Part shown: positions 43,781 to 53,152 of the stretch, piece by piece
Layout: each line of letters begins with the position of its first letter
Numbering within the stretch: position 1 is the stretch's first letter
From: Algicella marina
GTDB taxonomy: Bacteria > Pseudomonadota > Alphaproteobacteria > Rhodobacterales > Rhodobacteraceae
Direction: 5' to 3'
Length of the DNA stretch: 64,000 nt
Assembly: GCF_009931615.1 (NCBI RefSeq)
Contig: NZ_CP046620.1
Span: forward strand, 1,999,501 to 2,063,500
Translations under genes and position numbers: made by a program
The notes under the pieces: generated by a model
Seen by the model: the letters and a program-made list of their open reading frames with translations, nothing else
The model's database searches: none
What the model was told of the DNA's origin: nothing

Positions 43781-45406
43781 ATGGAAGTCGAAACTGGAAA
43801 TAGCGACGTCGCTATCATCGGCATGGGTCCGCGCGGCCTCGGAGCGCTGGAAGCATTGGCCAGTTCGCTCGCGAAAAGCGGAACCCGCCTTGGGATAGAC
43901 ATCTTCGATCCTGAGGAAAAACTTGGGGCCGGTCCCAATTTTCGCCCAGATGAGTCCCCACTCTGCCTGCTCAACATTCCCGTCCGTGCGGTAGACATCG
44001 ACCCGCACGATCCTTCACTTTGCGAAGTCGACTTTGCCAGTTTTCTGAACTTGCCGCACGACAGCGACCATTACCCTGCACGGGCCCACCTCGGAGCCTA
44101 CCTCGAGATGCGATTTGATGAGCTTTCATCCAGCGAAGTCCTCCACCTAAGGCACATCGCAACCGAGATCGAGACGCTGGAACAGGATGCCTCGGGCTGG
44201 TGGCTTCAGTCGCGCGGAGGGCGCTACGGCCCCTACCGCGAGGTGTTGCTTACCCCCGGTCAGCCACAGTCTGAGCCTGATCCCCAACTCTCCACATGGC
44301 AGGATCACGCTGCGGCAACCGGCAAGGATCTCCTACCCGCCTACCCGGCGCGCGACTTGCTTTCCGCCGCCCATCAATGGCAGGGCAAGAACATCGCCAT
44401 CCGTGGCTTGGGTCTTTCAACTCATGACGTATTGAGAATGCTGACAACAGGCGTTGGCGGCAGGTTCGAGGATGGCAGCTATATCCCTTCCGGCGCGGAG
44501 CCCGCCCGCATCCTGCCCTTCTCCCTTAACGGTCACCCGGCTTTTCCGAAACCGGACGGTGCAGCGCAGGACGCCTTGTACGACCCGACTGAGGCCGAAA
44601 CCGAAATATTCGAGGCCGCCCTCCGTGAGGCCGTCGGCAAATCCAGCGATGACGCGCTACGCATTGCCACCGCACCGCTCGTGGCCCCGGTTCAGCGCAT
44701 TCTTTCCGCCCTGAGCGGCGATGGCGACGCGGAACACTGGTTGGCAGCAGAGCGACAGGAACCGGGCAGCCTTGAAACGGACGGCCCCACAGAAACCCTA
44801 CGCCACGGTATCGCCATGGCCGAGGGTCGCCAGCCGCCAACACCCGGCTACGCCGCCGGGCAAGTCTGGCGGAAGTGGCAGAACGCCCTGCGCCGCGGCT
44901 TCAACTCCCCACCCTTTTCGCCAGCAACAGCAGAGACGATCATAGGCTTCGACGAGGCCCTCAAGCGTTACTCCTACGGCCCGCCCGTCGAGTCGTCGCG
45001 CGAGTTGCTCATCCTCGTCGAAGCGGGACTCGTCCATCTCTGGGCGGCCGATGATCCGGACATCGAAACCACCACCGATGGCTGGTCCCTGACCGAGAAC
45101 GGCGGCACTGTCACTGTCTCGGCAATGATTGATGCCGTCCTGCCCTCACCAGACATTTCTATCATCACCCAACCGCTCCTGCGCAGCCTCATCGACGATG
45201 GTCTGGTTCGCCCTGTTCGTGACGGTCTCGGCGCACAGATCGAAAGTGACGGCCAACTCGTCGGCCGCGACGGAAATACCCGCGACGGTCTCTGCCTGCT
45301 TGGCCGCATGGCGCTCGGCAGCATTATCGCGGTCGACTCGATCCATGACTGCTTCGGCGACGCAACCCGCCGCTGGGCCAACGGGGTCGTCTCGCGCATC
45401 GGTTGA
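43781..45406 (+). CDS. FAD/NAD(P)-binding protein (NAD_binding_9 type)
   Basis: A 541-residue protein with an N-terminal dinucleotide motif VAIIGMGPRGLGALEAL, followed by FDPEEKLGAGPNFRPD and NIPVRAVDID, characteristic of the FAD-NAD(P)-binding family PF13454. A second Rossmann-like stretch NIAIRGLGLSTHDVLRML is near residue 210, and LLGRMALGSIIAVDSIHDCFG ends the protein. Members are mostly uncharacterised; some act as N-hydroxylases or lysine/amine oxidising enzymes. It stands 117 bases after the marR gene and 211 before the P450 gene on the same strand. Confidence 0.72.
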   Translation: MEVETGNSDVAIIGMGPRGLGALEALASSLAKSGTRLGIDIFDPEEKLGAGPNFRPDESPLCLLNIPVRAVDIDPHDPSLCEVDFASFLNLPHDSDHYPARAHLGAYLEMRFDELSSSEVLHLRHIATEIETLEQDASGWWLQSRGGRYGPYREVLLTPGQPQSEPDPQLSTWQDHAAATGKDLLPAYPARDLLSAAHQWQGKNIAIRGLGLSTHDVLRMLTTGVGGRFEDGSYIPSGAEPARILPFSLNGHPAFPKPDGAAQDALYDPTEAETEIFEAALREAVGKSSDDALRIATAPLVAPVQRILSALSGDGDAEHWLAAERQEPGSLETDGPTETLRHGIAMAEGRQPPTPGYAAGQVWRKWQNALRRGFNSPPFSPATAETIIGFDEALKRYSYGPPVESSRELLILVEAGLVHLWAADDPDIETTTDGWSLTENGGTVTVSAMIDAVLPSPDISIITQPLLRSLIDDGLVRPVRDGLGAQIESDGQLVGRDGNTRDGLCLLGRMALGSIIAVDSIHDCFGDATRRWANGVVSRIG

Positions 45407-45617
45407 CCCGAGAAACCAGCGCCAAACCTGTGCCATCCGTCACAATTTCGGGGGTATTCAAACGCTGGAGTCGCCCGCCCCCGCCGGTGTTACCACCACG
45501 AAACCCACGCTGGCTTCCACGTCTGCACCCCAATTCCTTCCCATCCGGGCCGGCCCGTCGCTGCATGAAGTCATGCCGGCGGGTTGCGTCCTTATGCATC
45601 AAAGTATTGGGGAAAAA

Positions 45618-46832
45618 ATGTATCACAAAATGCCTGCAACGACCGCGCCGCTGGTCGATCCCGCCATCCTTGCACAGGCGCCTCACAACGAGTTCGCGGC
45701 CCTTCGACCGCACCATGCCGTCATCAGTCTCGGGGAGCGTCAATACATGGCTTTGCGCGCCACCGATGTACAGCGGCTGCTGAAGGATGACCGTACCATC
45801 CAGGTGGAAGGCAGCACCTTTTGCCAACTTCAGAGTATCCCCGACGGCGCGACACGCCGCCTGCTCAGCGATTTCTTTCTGCTGTCAAACGGCAAGCCGC
45901 ATAGGGACCGGCGTGGGTTGTTTGCCCGGACCTTTGCCTACAGCGCCATGCAGTCTGAAACCGCCAGAATCCGCAGCATCGCCGATCAGATAGTATTCAG
46001 CCTCCCGCGCAACACATCCTTTGATTTCGTGGACACCATGGCGGCACAAGTTCCCGCCAAAATGACCGCTGCGCTTCTGGGCCTGCCTGAAGTCACCGTC
46101 CCCTATTTCACCCATGCCGCCTATTCCATCTCCCGCGCAGTGTCACCAATTTACCCAATCGATATTCATGGAGAGATCGAGCAGGCGACATCAGAACTCT
46201 TCGGCTTTGTTGAGGATCAGTTGCATGAGCGGATACAAACTCCGAAGGACGACCTGCTTACCGGCCTCGTCGCGGACTGGCAGGAACATCGAAACCTTTC
46301 CTTTGAGTCTCTCGTTCACCAGATTCTCGGCCTGATCGTCGGTGGCACCGATACGACAAGAGCGGCCTTTGCTGTGCTTGTATATCTTCTGCTGGAAAGG
46401 CCTGATCAATGGCAGGCGGTCCAGTCAGACCCGTCACTGATCCCTGGGGCCGTCGCCGAAGCGTTGCGGTACGAACCTTCCGTAGGTTCCATAACCCGCT
46501 TCACGGTTGTCGATATCCAAATCGGTGACACAATGGTGCCCAAGGGCTCGCTCCTGCGTCTCAGCACCATGTCGGCGATGCGCGATCCCGCACTCTACGC
46601 CGACCCGGAACGTTTCGACATACGTCGAGAGGATCATCCGCGCCTGCACACGGTCTTCGGTGATGGCCCACACCGCTGCATAGGTGAAATGCTGGCTCGG
46701 ATCGAGTTGCAGGAAAGCCTTACAGCCCTCATTGCCGGCGCCCCCGGCATCACTCTCGAAGCACCACCACAACTTATCGGCTTTGGCGGTATCCGCCAGA
46801 TCACCCCGATGATCACCCGCATCCCGGCCTGA
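45618..46832 (+). CDS. Cytochrome P450
   Basis: A 404-residue soluble bacterial P450. The oxygen-activating I-helix is LIVGGTDTTRAAF, the ExxR motif is E281-ALR in VAEALRYEP, and the heme-binding loop is FGDGPHRCIGEMLAR with the axial Cys at C354. The start is the ATG at 45618, five bases after GGGG; a longer frame back to 45129 overlaps the preceding gene. No ferredoxin or ferredoxin reductase gene is nearby, so electrons come from elsewhere unless the upstream flavoprotein serves. The substrate is unknown. Confidence 0.93.
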   Translation: MYHKMPATTAPLVDPAILAQAPHNEFAALRPHHAVISLGERQYMALRATDVQRLLKDDRTIQVEGSTFCQLQSIPDGATRRLLSDFFLLSNGKPHRDRRGLFARTFAYSAMQSETARIRSIADQIVFSLPRNTSFDFVDTMAAQVPAKMTAALLGLPEVTVPYFTHAAYSISRAVSPIYPIDIHGEIEQATSELFGFVEDQLHERIQTPKDDLLTGLVADWQEHRNLSFESLVHQILGLIVGGTDTTRAAFAVLVYLLLERPDQWQAVQSDPSLIPGAVAEALRYEPSVGSITRFTVVDIQIGDTMVPKGSLLRLSTMSAMRDPALYADPERFDIRREDHPRLHTVFGDGPHRCIGEMLARIELQESLTALIAGAPGITLEAPPQLIGFGGIRQITPMITRIPA

Positions 46833-46862
46833 GCGCCGACAGTTCGTCATAGGTAACGTACC

Positions 46863-47294
46863 ATGCAAGTCCAGTTCGCCCAAACCCGCGATACGACTAT
46901 CGTCCACATCGAAGGTCCGATGAACCTACTGGCCGCCGGCCATCTCTACGAACGGCTGCTCTTCGCCCTGCCCCGTGGCAGCGACAACTTCATCGTCGAC
47001 TTGGCAGCCGTGCCCTCGGCAACCCGCGCAGGTCTCCGTGGCATCATTGTCGCCGCCAAGCTGATGCAGCGTCGAAGAGGGCAGATGCTGATCTCCGGCG
47101 CCAACGCCAACGTCACCGCTCTCCTTCGTGGATGCGGTATCGACAATCTCCTGAAGTTCGAGCCGACCCTCGACGCCGCCGCCGCACGGTTGTGCGAGGA
47201 AGCATCGCATCGCCATGTCCTGCTTCGGCTATCCGATGACCGGTCGCAGGGTGCCAGACCTCAAATCAACCAACCCCTTGCCGCCATCGGCTGA
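46863..47294 (+). CDS. STAS-domain protein (anti-sigma factor antagonist-like)
   Basis: A 143-residue protein with a STAS fold: TTIVHIEGPMNLLAAGHLYERLL, FIVDLAAVPSATRAGLRGIIVAAKLMQRRRGQML (in pieces), and NVTALLRGCGIDNLLKFEPTLDAAAARL. In SpoIIAA-like proteins the phosphorylated Ser sits in a DSSG loop; here the loop is PSATRAG, so a standard phosphorylation switch is not obvious, although a Ser and a Thr are present. It lies 30 bases after the P450 gene and may be co-transcribed. The C-terminal tail of about 25 residues is not part of the fold. Confidence 0.75.
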   Translation: MQVQFAQTRDTTIVHIEGPMNLLAAGHLYERLLFALPRGSDNFIVDLAAVPSATRAGLRGIIVAAKLMQRRRGQMLISGANANVTALLRGCGIDNLLKFEPTLDAAAARLCEEASHRHVLLRLSDDRSQGARPQINQPLAAIG

Positions 47295-47323
47295 TCGCAA
47301 GTCCAAACCAAAAGGAAACTCAA

Positions 47324-47536
47324 GTGTCTATCGTAGCGATTTCCAATACCGGGCCGTCACGCCCTCTCCCTAAGCCGCGTTCTGTCTTCAGCCGCTTCCT
47401 GGCCATCCTCGTGGAGTATGACCGGCAGCAGCGCGAGGCAGAAAAACTGCGCCAAATGTCCGACTGGATGCTGGACGATATCGGCCTCACCCGTGATCAG
47501 GTTGGCTATCCGCGGAAGTTCCTGCCCTTCGGCTGA
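47324..47536 (+). CDS. DUF1127 (YjiS-like) small protein
   Basis: A 70-residue basic protein with the C-terminal DUF1127 motif: LRQMSDWMLDDIGLTRDQV preceded by a helix with paired Arg/Gln residues. Some alphaproteobacterial members bind RNA or affect phosphate and C1 metabolism, but most are unknown. The start is a GTG at 47324 with AAAGGAA nine bases upstream. It stands 29 bases after the STAS gene and is convergent with the glycosyltransferase gene. Confidence 0.82.
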   Translation: MSIVAISNTGPSRPLPKPRSVFSRFLAILVEYDRQQREAEKLRQMSDWMLDDIGLTRDQVGYPRKFLPFG

Positions 47537-47550
47537 ACGGCAATTCCAGT

Positions 47551-48732
47551 TTAAGCTAGGCGGGAGCAAGCGATCATGTGCTCCATCCTTCGCCGGAACG
47601 TCACTTCGAAAGAATTCTCCAGTGCGAAGCCGCGTGCCACGCGCGCGGCTTCGATCAGTGCGTTCCGGTCAGAGTGCAATTGCGCGATCCGTGCCGCCAG
47701 CGCCTCCACGTCTCCCAATGGCGTTACGAAGCCGCTGCCCGATGTATCGACCACCCCTTCGAACGCCTCGTTCCCGAAGCCGACAATCGGCACACCACAG
47801 GACATGACTTCCGGGTATGTACTCGACGGGTCGCCCTGCGGATGGCAGCAGACGAAAAGATCGGCCCCATCCCGCAACGCCGCCGTCCAGCCTGTCCGAA
47901 AATCCAGTGCTCCGCGCAGCATGACGCAACCACCGAGTTCGCGTGTAGCAATGTCATTCCGCAACTTCTGTTCCAGCGGTCCGTTGCCGTAGATTTCCAT
48001 CGTGAACGGAATATGCCGACGCCGCAGAGCCTCTGCCACCAAGGGCAGATAACGTACCCCCTTCATGGATATTAACCGCCCACCGAACACCAGTCGCAAC
48101 GGGCGTTTTGCCGCCAGTACCCCGGCTTTTCTTTCCAGGTTCACCTCGGAAATGACATCTGTCGTGCGAACCCGATTGTCGAAAAACAACAGCGCATCCG
48201 GCTTGATGTTGTGAAATTGCCGATAAGTCGGCGTGCCTGAACATTGCAACCCCGCAGATATCCGCAACGATGCCCTGCAGGAGCGCTGCGCGTTCCACAT
48301 CCAATGTTTACGCCGGATGCGCAGTATCGGGTTGGCGGTCGTCGCATTGATGATCTGCCGTTCCGTCCTGTGGGAATACTCGCTGGTAAACACCAGTGGT
48401 ACGCCAATCCGATGAAACATCTTTGCCGTAGGTCCTTCCTCGCGGCAGAGATACGTCAGCGCTCCGGCCGAATTGCGCACCCGATCCGCCAGTGCGTCGA
48501 GGTTGCCAGGCCGTTCTTCTATTCCCGTACCCATTTCATCGGGCGTCACCTCGATATGATCAAGATCCGTGGTTCGTGTCGGCGAAACTTCAAAAAGAGA
48601 CGTCACCGGCCCCGGCCAGGTCTTTGCAAACTCCGCAGCGCCTTCCATGTACTTTCGAGTAATAACCAAGCCGCCACGCTCGCCCCGGTTCGCCTTCAGC
48701 ATGGGAAGGAGTATCAACTCGTTTCGCAGCAT
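47551..48732 (-). CDS. Glycosyltransferase family 4 protein
   Basis: A 393-residue GT-B glycosyltransferase. The C-terminal half shows LRLVFGGRLISMKGVRYL, IPFTMEIYGNGPLEQKL, and the nucleotide-sugar site region DPSSTYPEVMSCGVPIVGFGNEAFEGVV with the E-x7-E-like arrangement of GT4. The N-terminal half is less conserved. It would add a sugar to a glycolipid or polysaccharide. The DegT-type aminotransferase gene lies 121 bases upstream on the same strand, so the pair could work on an amino-sugar-containing glycan. There is no strong ribosome-binding site before the chosen ATG. Confidence 0.85.
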   Translation of the reverse strand: MLRNELILLPMLKANRGERGGLVITRKYMEGAAEFAKTWPGPVTSLFEVSPTRTTDLDHIEVTPDEMGTGIEERPGNLDALADRVRNSAGALTYLCREEGPTAKMFHRIGVPLVFTSEYSHRTERQIINATTANPILRIRRKHWMWNAQRSCRASLRISAGLQCSGTPTYRQFHNIKPDALLFFDNRVRTTDVISEVNLERKAGVLAAKRPLRLVFGGRLISMKGVRYLPLVAEALRRRHIPFTMEIYGNGPLEQKLRNDIATRELGGCVMLRGALDFRTGWTAALRDGADLFVCCHPQGDPSSTYPEVMSCGVPIVGFGNEAFEGVVDTSGSGFVTPLGDVEALAARIAQLHSDRNALIEAARVARGFALENSFEVTFRRRMEHMIACSRLA

Positions 48733-48853
48733 CGGTGTCGGTCACGTCTTCCATTGGGGCATTCGCTATAAGCAGAAAATAACTTGAGAGAATGCGTCTT
48801 CATTAATCCATTTGGTCGATATCAAGCGGTCCCAAACGGGCCCAGCGCATCGG

Positions 48854-50026
48854 TCAACGACCGAACTGCCGTATCCTGTCTATCACCCGTTGCTGATCGG
48901 CACGGCCGATGTCCGGGTAAAGAGGCAGGCACAAGATGCGCTCCGCGATGGCCCGCGCCGCACTCAGTCTGCCTTTTCCACCAGACGGCAAGTCGCGATA
49001 TCCCTCCATGTCGCAGACCAGCGGATGGAAGTAACGTCGTGTCACGATCCCGGCCTCCTTCATCCGCAGCCACAACTGGTCTCTGTTCAGCGGATAAGCC
49101 TCGCCAAGCAGGATGGGCATAGCATAATAATTGTGCCCCTCGGCATTTTCCGGACATATGCATCTGATACCGTCCACCTCCCGAAATGCAGCGCAATATC
49201 GCGCCGTCACCTCGGCCCGCCTTTTGATTTCCGCGCCGACATAAGGCAATTGCGCAAGCCCAACAGCCGCATGCAGCTCGCTCATCTTCGCGTTGAGCCC
49301 CACAAGCGCGATCTCTGTCTCGCTCTCGAATCCGTTGTTGCTGAACTGGTCCAGCCGCCGCTTCGCAGCCGCATCCTGGCAAACGACGGCGCCGCCCTCG
49401 AACGTATTGAAGACCTTGGTCGCGTGGAAGCTGAGTACCGAGTAGTCGCCGAAAGCTGCCAACCCCTGCCCGCGATGCCGCACCCCGAACGCGTGCGCAG
49501 CGTCATAGATCACCGGAATGCCGTGCTTCCGGCCCAATGCCTCCAGCCCGTCCACATCGCATGGCACCCCGAAGGCATGCACGGCGAGGATTGCCCGTGT
49601 GCGCTCGGTGATCAATGGTTCAACTGCCGCTGGCGAAAGGTTCAGCGTAAACGGGTCGATATCGGCAAATACCGGCTCGTGCCCGGCAAAGCGGATAGCA
49701 TTCGCCGTCGCCACAAAGGTAAACGGCGTGGTGATCACCTCACCCGCCGCGCTCATGCCCTGCTGGCTCTCCGCCACTTTCATCGCGGCGACCAGTCCCA
49801 GCGTAGCGTTTCCCACCAGCGCCAGATGCTCTACCCCGAGATAGTCGCACAGCGCAGCCTCCAAGCGTCCGTGCAGAGGTCCGGCATTGGTAAGCCAGCG
49901 GCTGTCCCAGATTTTTTCGAGATACGGCTGCAAGTCGGCCAGCGGCGGCAGACTGGGGCGAACAAGCCTTACATCCCCCGTCCCACTGTCGTCGTCCGGA
50001 GTCATCGCCTTGCCCTGTTCAAACAT
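48854..50026 (-). CDS. DegT/DnrJ/EryC1/StrS-family sugar aminotransferase
   Basis: A 390-residue PLP enzyme of the nucleotide-sugar aminotransferase family. Features are RWLTNAGPLHGRLEAAL near the start, VGNATLGL binding the cofactor phosphate, DAAHAFG, and the PLP-binding Lys at K204 in SFHATKVFNTFEGG. LNAKMSELHAAVGLAQL and the C-terminal LPLYPDI also fit. It probably converts a 4-keto nucleotide sugar to an amino sugar (VioA/DesV-like). The ATG at 50026 is used; an ATG at 50005 with AAGG upstream is an alternative. It is followed by the GT4 gene. Confidence 0.88.
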   Translation of the reverse strand: MFEQGKAMTPDDDSGTGDVRLVRPSLPPLADLQPYLEKIWDSRWLTNAGPLHGRLEAALCDYLGVEHLALVGNATLGLVAAMKVAESQQGMSAAGEVITTPFTFVATANAIRFAGHEPVFADIDPFTLNLSPAAVEPLITERTRAILAVHAFGVPCDVDGLEALGRKHGIPVIYDAAHAFGVRHRGQGLAAFGDYSVLSFHATKVFNTFEGGAVVCQDAAAKRRLDQFSNNGFESETEIALVGLNAKMSELHAAVGLAQLPYVGAEIKRRAEVTARYCAAFREVDGIRCICPENAEGHNYYAMPILLGEAYPLNRDQLWLRMKEAGIVTRRYFHPLVCDMEGYRDLPSGGKGRLSAARAIAERILCLPLYPDIGRADQQRVIDRIRQFGR

Positions 50027-50334
50027 CGGTCAGCCCACCCAAACTGACGCCCGCATCGGAAGACACACTTCCGCCTTGTCGTTGTCCTGTCACCGTTCAC
50101 ACTCGTCACATTCGGTCCCGTCCGACGCACCCCACCCCGCGACGTCTTGGGGAATCATAAAACTCACTTACGAAATAAGCACCTTTTGCCACATTATCGG
50201 CCCTTGCGTCAAAATTTTGCCGCAATGTCACTCAGGACAATAGGTCGTCACTCCGACATCGACAGTGATGAACGTGACATTACTTTAAAATTCACGCGAC
50301 GGCAGTGTTCATTGCCGCTGTTTCGGGCAGTAGC
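50027..50334. other. Intergenic region of 308 bases
   Basis: It lies between the aminotransferase gene and matB, both leftward. It is more AT-rich than its surroundings (especially 50150-50300). Apart from the hairpin at 50300-50317 I see no gene or further element. The promoter of the aminotransferase gene must lie here. Confidence 0.6.
50300..50317 (-). terminator. Hairpin after matB
   Basis: CGGCAGTG (50300-50307) pairs with CATTGCCG (50310-50317) with one G-U pair, 17 bases past the matB stop in the leftward direction. The downstream sequence becomes T-rich only after nine bases (AATTTTAAAG), so termination efficiency is uncertain. Confidence 0.4.
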
Positions 50335-51825
50335 TCAGGAAAACTTCTGCCGCAACGCCGCCTTCTGCACCTTGCCCATTGCGTTGCGCGGCAGTGCATC
50401 CAGCAATTCGTAACGTCGCGGATGCTTGAAGCGGGCCAACCGCGTCGAGATCAATGCGTCCAGCGCCTCAATGTCGGGCGCTGTGCCAGCCGCCGGAACC
50501 AACACCGCCACCACACTCTCCCCGAAGTCGGCATGTGGCACACCGATGACTGCGCTTTCCAGCACATCCGGGGACTCATCCAGCACGGTCTCTATCTCCT
50601 TGGGATAGATGTTGTAGCCGCCAGAGATGATCAGATCCTTGTTACGTCCCACGATCTCCACATAACCGTCCGGACCGATCCGCCCGAGATCCCCGGTGAT
50701 GAAAAAACCGTCCGCGCGCAATTCCTCGGCCGTCTTCTCCGGCATCTGCCAGTAGCCCTGAAACACGTTGTCTCCACGCACCTCGATCTGTCCGATCTCC
50801 CCTTCCGCCAGTGTTTTCCCTGATGCAGGATCGGTGATCTTCAATTCCACGCCCGGCAACGGAAGCCCGACGGTCCCGGCTCGCCGCTCGCCCTCATAAG
50901 GGTTGGAGGTGTTCATGTTCGTTTCGGTCATCCCGTATCGCTCCAGGATGCGATGGCCCGTGCGTTCCTCGAACTGCACGTGCGTTTCCGACAAAAGCGG
51001 CGCAGAGCCGGAAACGAACAACCGCATATGCCCCGTCAGGTCCCCATCGAAGCGTGGATCGCCCAGTAGCCGTGTATAGAAGGTCGGCACGCCCATCATG
51101 GTGGTGGCCTGCGGCATCAGCCGGATCATCTCGTTGATGTCGAACTTCGGTAGGAAAATCATTGAGCCGCCAGCCAGCAGCGAGACGTTCGTTGCCACGA
51201 ACAGCCCGTGTGTGTGGAAGATCGGCAAAGCGTGAAGCAGAACGTCATCTTCAGTGAATCGCCAGTAATCTACCAGGACCTGCGAGTTCGAGAGCAGATT
51301 GCGCTGGCTCAGCATCGCCCCCTTTGAACGTCCCGTCGTACCGGAAGTGTAAAGAAACGCAGCAAGGTCATCCGGCTGTCGCGCGACAGTCTTGAATGTG
51401 GTCGGCGCCCTGTCCGCCAACTCTGCCAGCGATGCCGCACCTGAAAGCGCGATGAGGCGCGTAGGCTCACCTGCCGCCGACTGCAACTCTTCCAGACGTG
51501 CCGCCTCGCAAACGAAGACTCTCGCGCCACTGTTGGCTATGAAATAGCCCAGTTCGTCGCCGGTATATGCAGTGTTCAGAGGCAGAAAAATCAAACCCGC
51601 CTGCACGCAGGCCGCATAGACAGCCAGTGCATCGGCACATTTCTCAACCTGCATTGCCACCCTGTCGCCGGCAACCGCGCCTAGCTCTGTCAATGCATGC
51701 GCAAATTGCGCCGCCCGCGTCACGAACTCTGCGTGGGTCAGCGTCTGCGCATCCGCTAGATGCAGAAACACGCTCTCCTTGCCCGCGTGTACGCCGAACA
51801 GACTATCGTACAGTGGGTTGGTCAT
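50335..51825 (-). CDS. matB: Malonyl-CoA synthetase (acyl-CoA synthetase family)
   Basis: A 496-residue adenylate-forming enzyme. The ATP motif is YTSGTTGRSKGAM near residues 158-170. The middle ALPIFHTHGLFVATNVSLLAGGSM, the ERYGMTETNMNTSNPYEGERRAGTVGLPLPG region, IISGGYNIYPKE and the C-terminal Lys in PRNAMGKVQK all follow the rhizobial MatB pattern closely. It joins malonate (or methylmalonate) to CoA with ATP. It is the last gene of a leftward set with a TRAP transporter (dctP-dctQ-dctM), like the matPQMAB malonate operon of Sinorhizobium, but no malonyl-CoA decarboxylase gene (matA) is present here. Confidence 0.9.
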   Translation of the reverse strand: MTNPLYDSLFGVHAGKESVFLHLADAQTLTHAEFVTRAAQFAHALTELGAVAGDRVAMQVEKCADALAVYAACVQAGLIFLPLNTAYTGDELGYFIANSGARVFVCEAARLEELQSAAGEPTRLIALSGAASLAELADRAPTTFKTVARQPDDLAAFLYTSGTTGRSKGAMLSQRNLLSNSQVLVDYWRFTEDDVLLHALPIFHTHGLFVATNVSLLAGGSMIFLPKFDINEMIRLMPQATTMMGVPTFYTRLLGDPRFDGDLTGHMRLFVSGSAPLLSETHVQFEERTGHRILERYGMTETNMNTSNPYEGERRAGTVGLPLPGVELKITDPASGKTLAEGEIGQIEVRGDNVFQGYWQMPEKTAEELRADGFFITGDLGRIGPDGYVEIVGRNKDLIISGGYNIYPKEIETVLDESPDVLESAVIGVPHADFGESVVAVLVPAAGTAPDIEALDALISTRLARFKHPRRYELLDALPRNAMGKVQKAALRQKFS

Positions 51826-51835
51826 GACGTCCCCT

Positions 51836-53152
51836 TCAGATCGCTCCGCCCATTACCGCATTCGGTAACCATGTCGCGATACCGGGAAACAAGCACAAAA
51901 GCACGATACCCAACACCATGCAGGCCACAAACGGCAGGGAGCCGAGCAGGATAGTCTTCAACGAGATGTCGGGCGCGATGCCGTTGATCACGTAGAGGTT
52001 CAGGCCGACGGGCGGAGAAATCAGCCCGATTTCCATATTGATCGTCAGCACCACGGCAAACCAGATCGGATCGAATCCCGCCGTTGTGATGATCGGCAAC
52101 AGGATGGGCGCCGCCATCAGGATCACCGCCACCGGCGGCAGAAAGAACCCTGCGATCAGCAGGAAGACGTTAATCGCCCCCATCAGCACCCAGCGGTTTA
52201 CGTCCAGCGTGCCGATCCATTCGGCGATGGATTGCGTGATGAACAGGCTCGAGAGCATGTAGGAAAACACACCCGCGGCGGCGATGATGAACAGGATCAT
52301 CACGCTTTCCTTGGTGCTGTCCCGCAGCACCACCCACAGTGCCCGCGGGTGCCAAAGCTTGTATATCACGACCGCGATCACCAGGCACAAGAGCGCCCCC
52401 ACAGCGGCAGTCTCCGATGGCGTGGCAACACCGCCATACATTGCGTATAGCACACCAATGATGATGGCGAGGAACGGCAGCACCCGTGGCAGAATCTCGA
52501 ACTTCTCCCGCCAGCTGTAGCTACGCTGAGAGAGTACACCTGTATCGCCCGACTTCCATGTGGAGTAGAGCGACCATGCCATGAACAGCATCACCAGCAT
52601 CAGCCCGGGAAAAACACCTGCCAGAAACAGCCGTCCGATCGAAGTCTCGGTTGCAATGCCGTAGACAATCATGGTGACGGATGGTGGGATCAGGATGCCC
52701 AGTGTGCCACCCGCCGCGATAGACCCGGCCGCCACTCCGTCGGGATAGCCACGCTTACGCATCTCCGGAATGCCCATCTTGCCAATTGCAGCGCAGGTCG
52801 CCGGACTGGAGCCGGACATCGCAGCGAACAATGCACAGGCCCCGAGGTTGGAAATCACCAAGCCGCCCGGAACCCGCGTCAGCCAACGCTCGAGTGCCTC
52901 GTACAGGTCGGCTCCAGCACGCGTAGAGGCAATGGAGGCACCCATGATGATGAACATCGGGATGGAAAGCAGCGCAAAGTTATCCAGCTTTCCGAACAGG
53001 ATTTCAGGCATCAGTTCCAGAGAGCGCATGCCGTCGAACACGATCAGAAATCCCGCCGAAACGATCAGCAATCCCATGGCGACCGATACGCCTGAAAACA
53101 ACACCAGGATGGTGACGAGCGCAACCAGACCGCCCAAAAGTAACGGGTCCAT
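51836..53152 (-). CDS. matM: TRAP transporter large permease (DctM), probable malonate uptake
   Basis: A 438-residue protein with about 12 transmembrane segments, the DctM subunit that carries the Na+-driven transport. Family marks are SIPMFIIMGASIAS, ASGSLGILIPPS-like motif AAGGTLGILIPPSVTMIVYGIATETSIGRLF (in pieces), and VVLTINMEIGLISPPVGLNLYVING near the end. The start overlaps the dctQ stop by one base (TAATG). It is 10 bases upstream of matB. The symbol reflects the inferred malonate role, which depends on the matB neighbour. Confidence 0.88.
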   Translation of the reverse strand: MDPLLLGGLVALVTILVLFSGVSVAMGLLIVSAGFLIVFDGMRSLELMPEILFGKLDNFALLSIPMFIIMGASIASTRAGADLYEALERWLTRVPGGLVISNLGACALFAAMSGSSPATCAAIGKMGIPEMRKRGYPDGVAAGSIAAGGTLGILIPPSVTMIVYGIATETSIGRLFLAGVFPGLMLVMLFMAWSLYSTWKSGDTGVLSQRSYSWREKFEILPRVLPFLAIIIGVLYAMYGGVATPSETAAVGALLCLVIAVVIYKLWHPRALWVVLRDSTKESVMILFIIAAAGVFSYMLSSLFITQSIAEWIGTLDVNRWVLMGAINVFLLIAGFFLPPVAVILMAAPILLPIITTAGFDPIWFAVVLTINMEIGLISPPVGLNLYVINGIAPDISLKTILLGSLPFVACMVLGIVLLCLFPGIATWLPNAVMGGAI

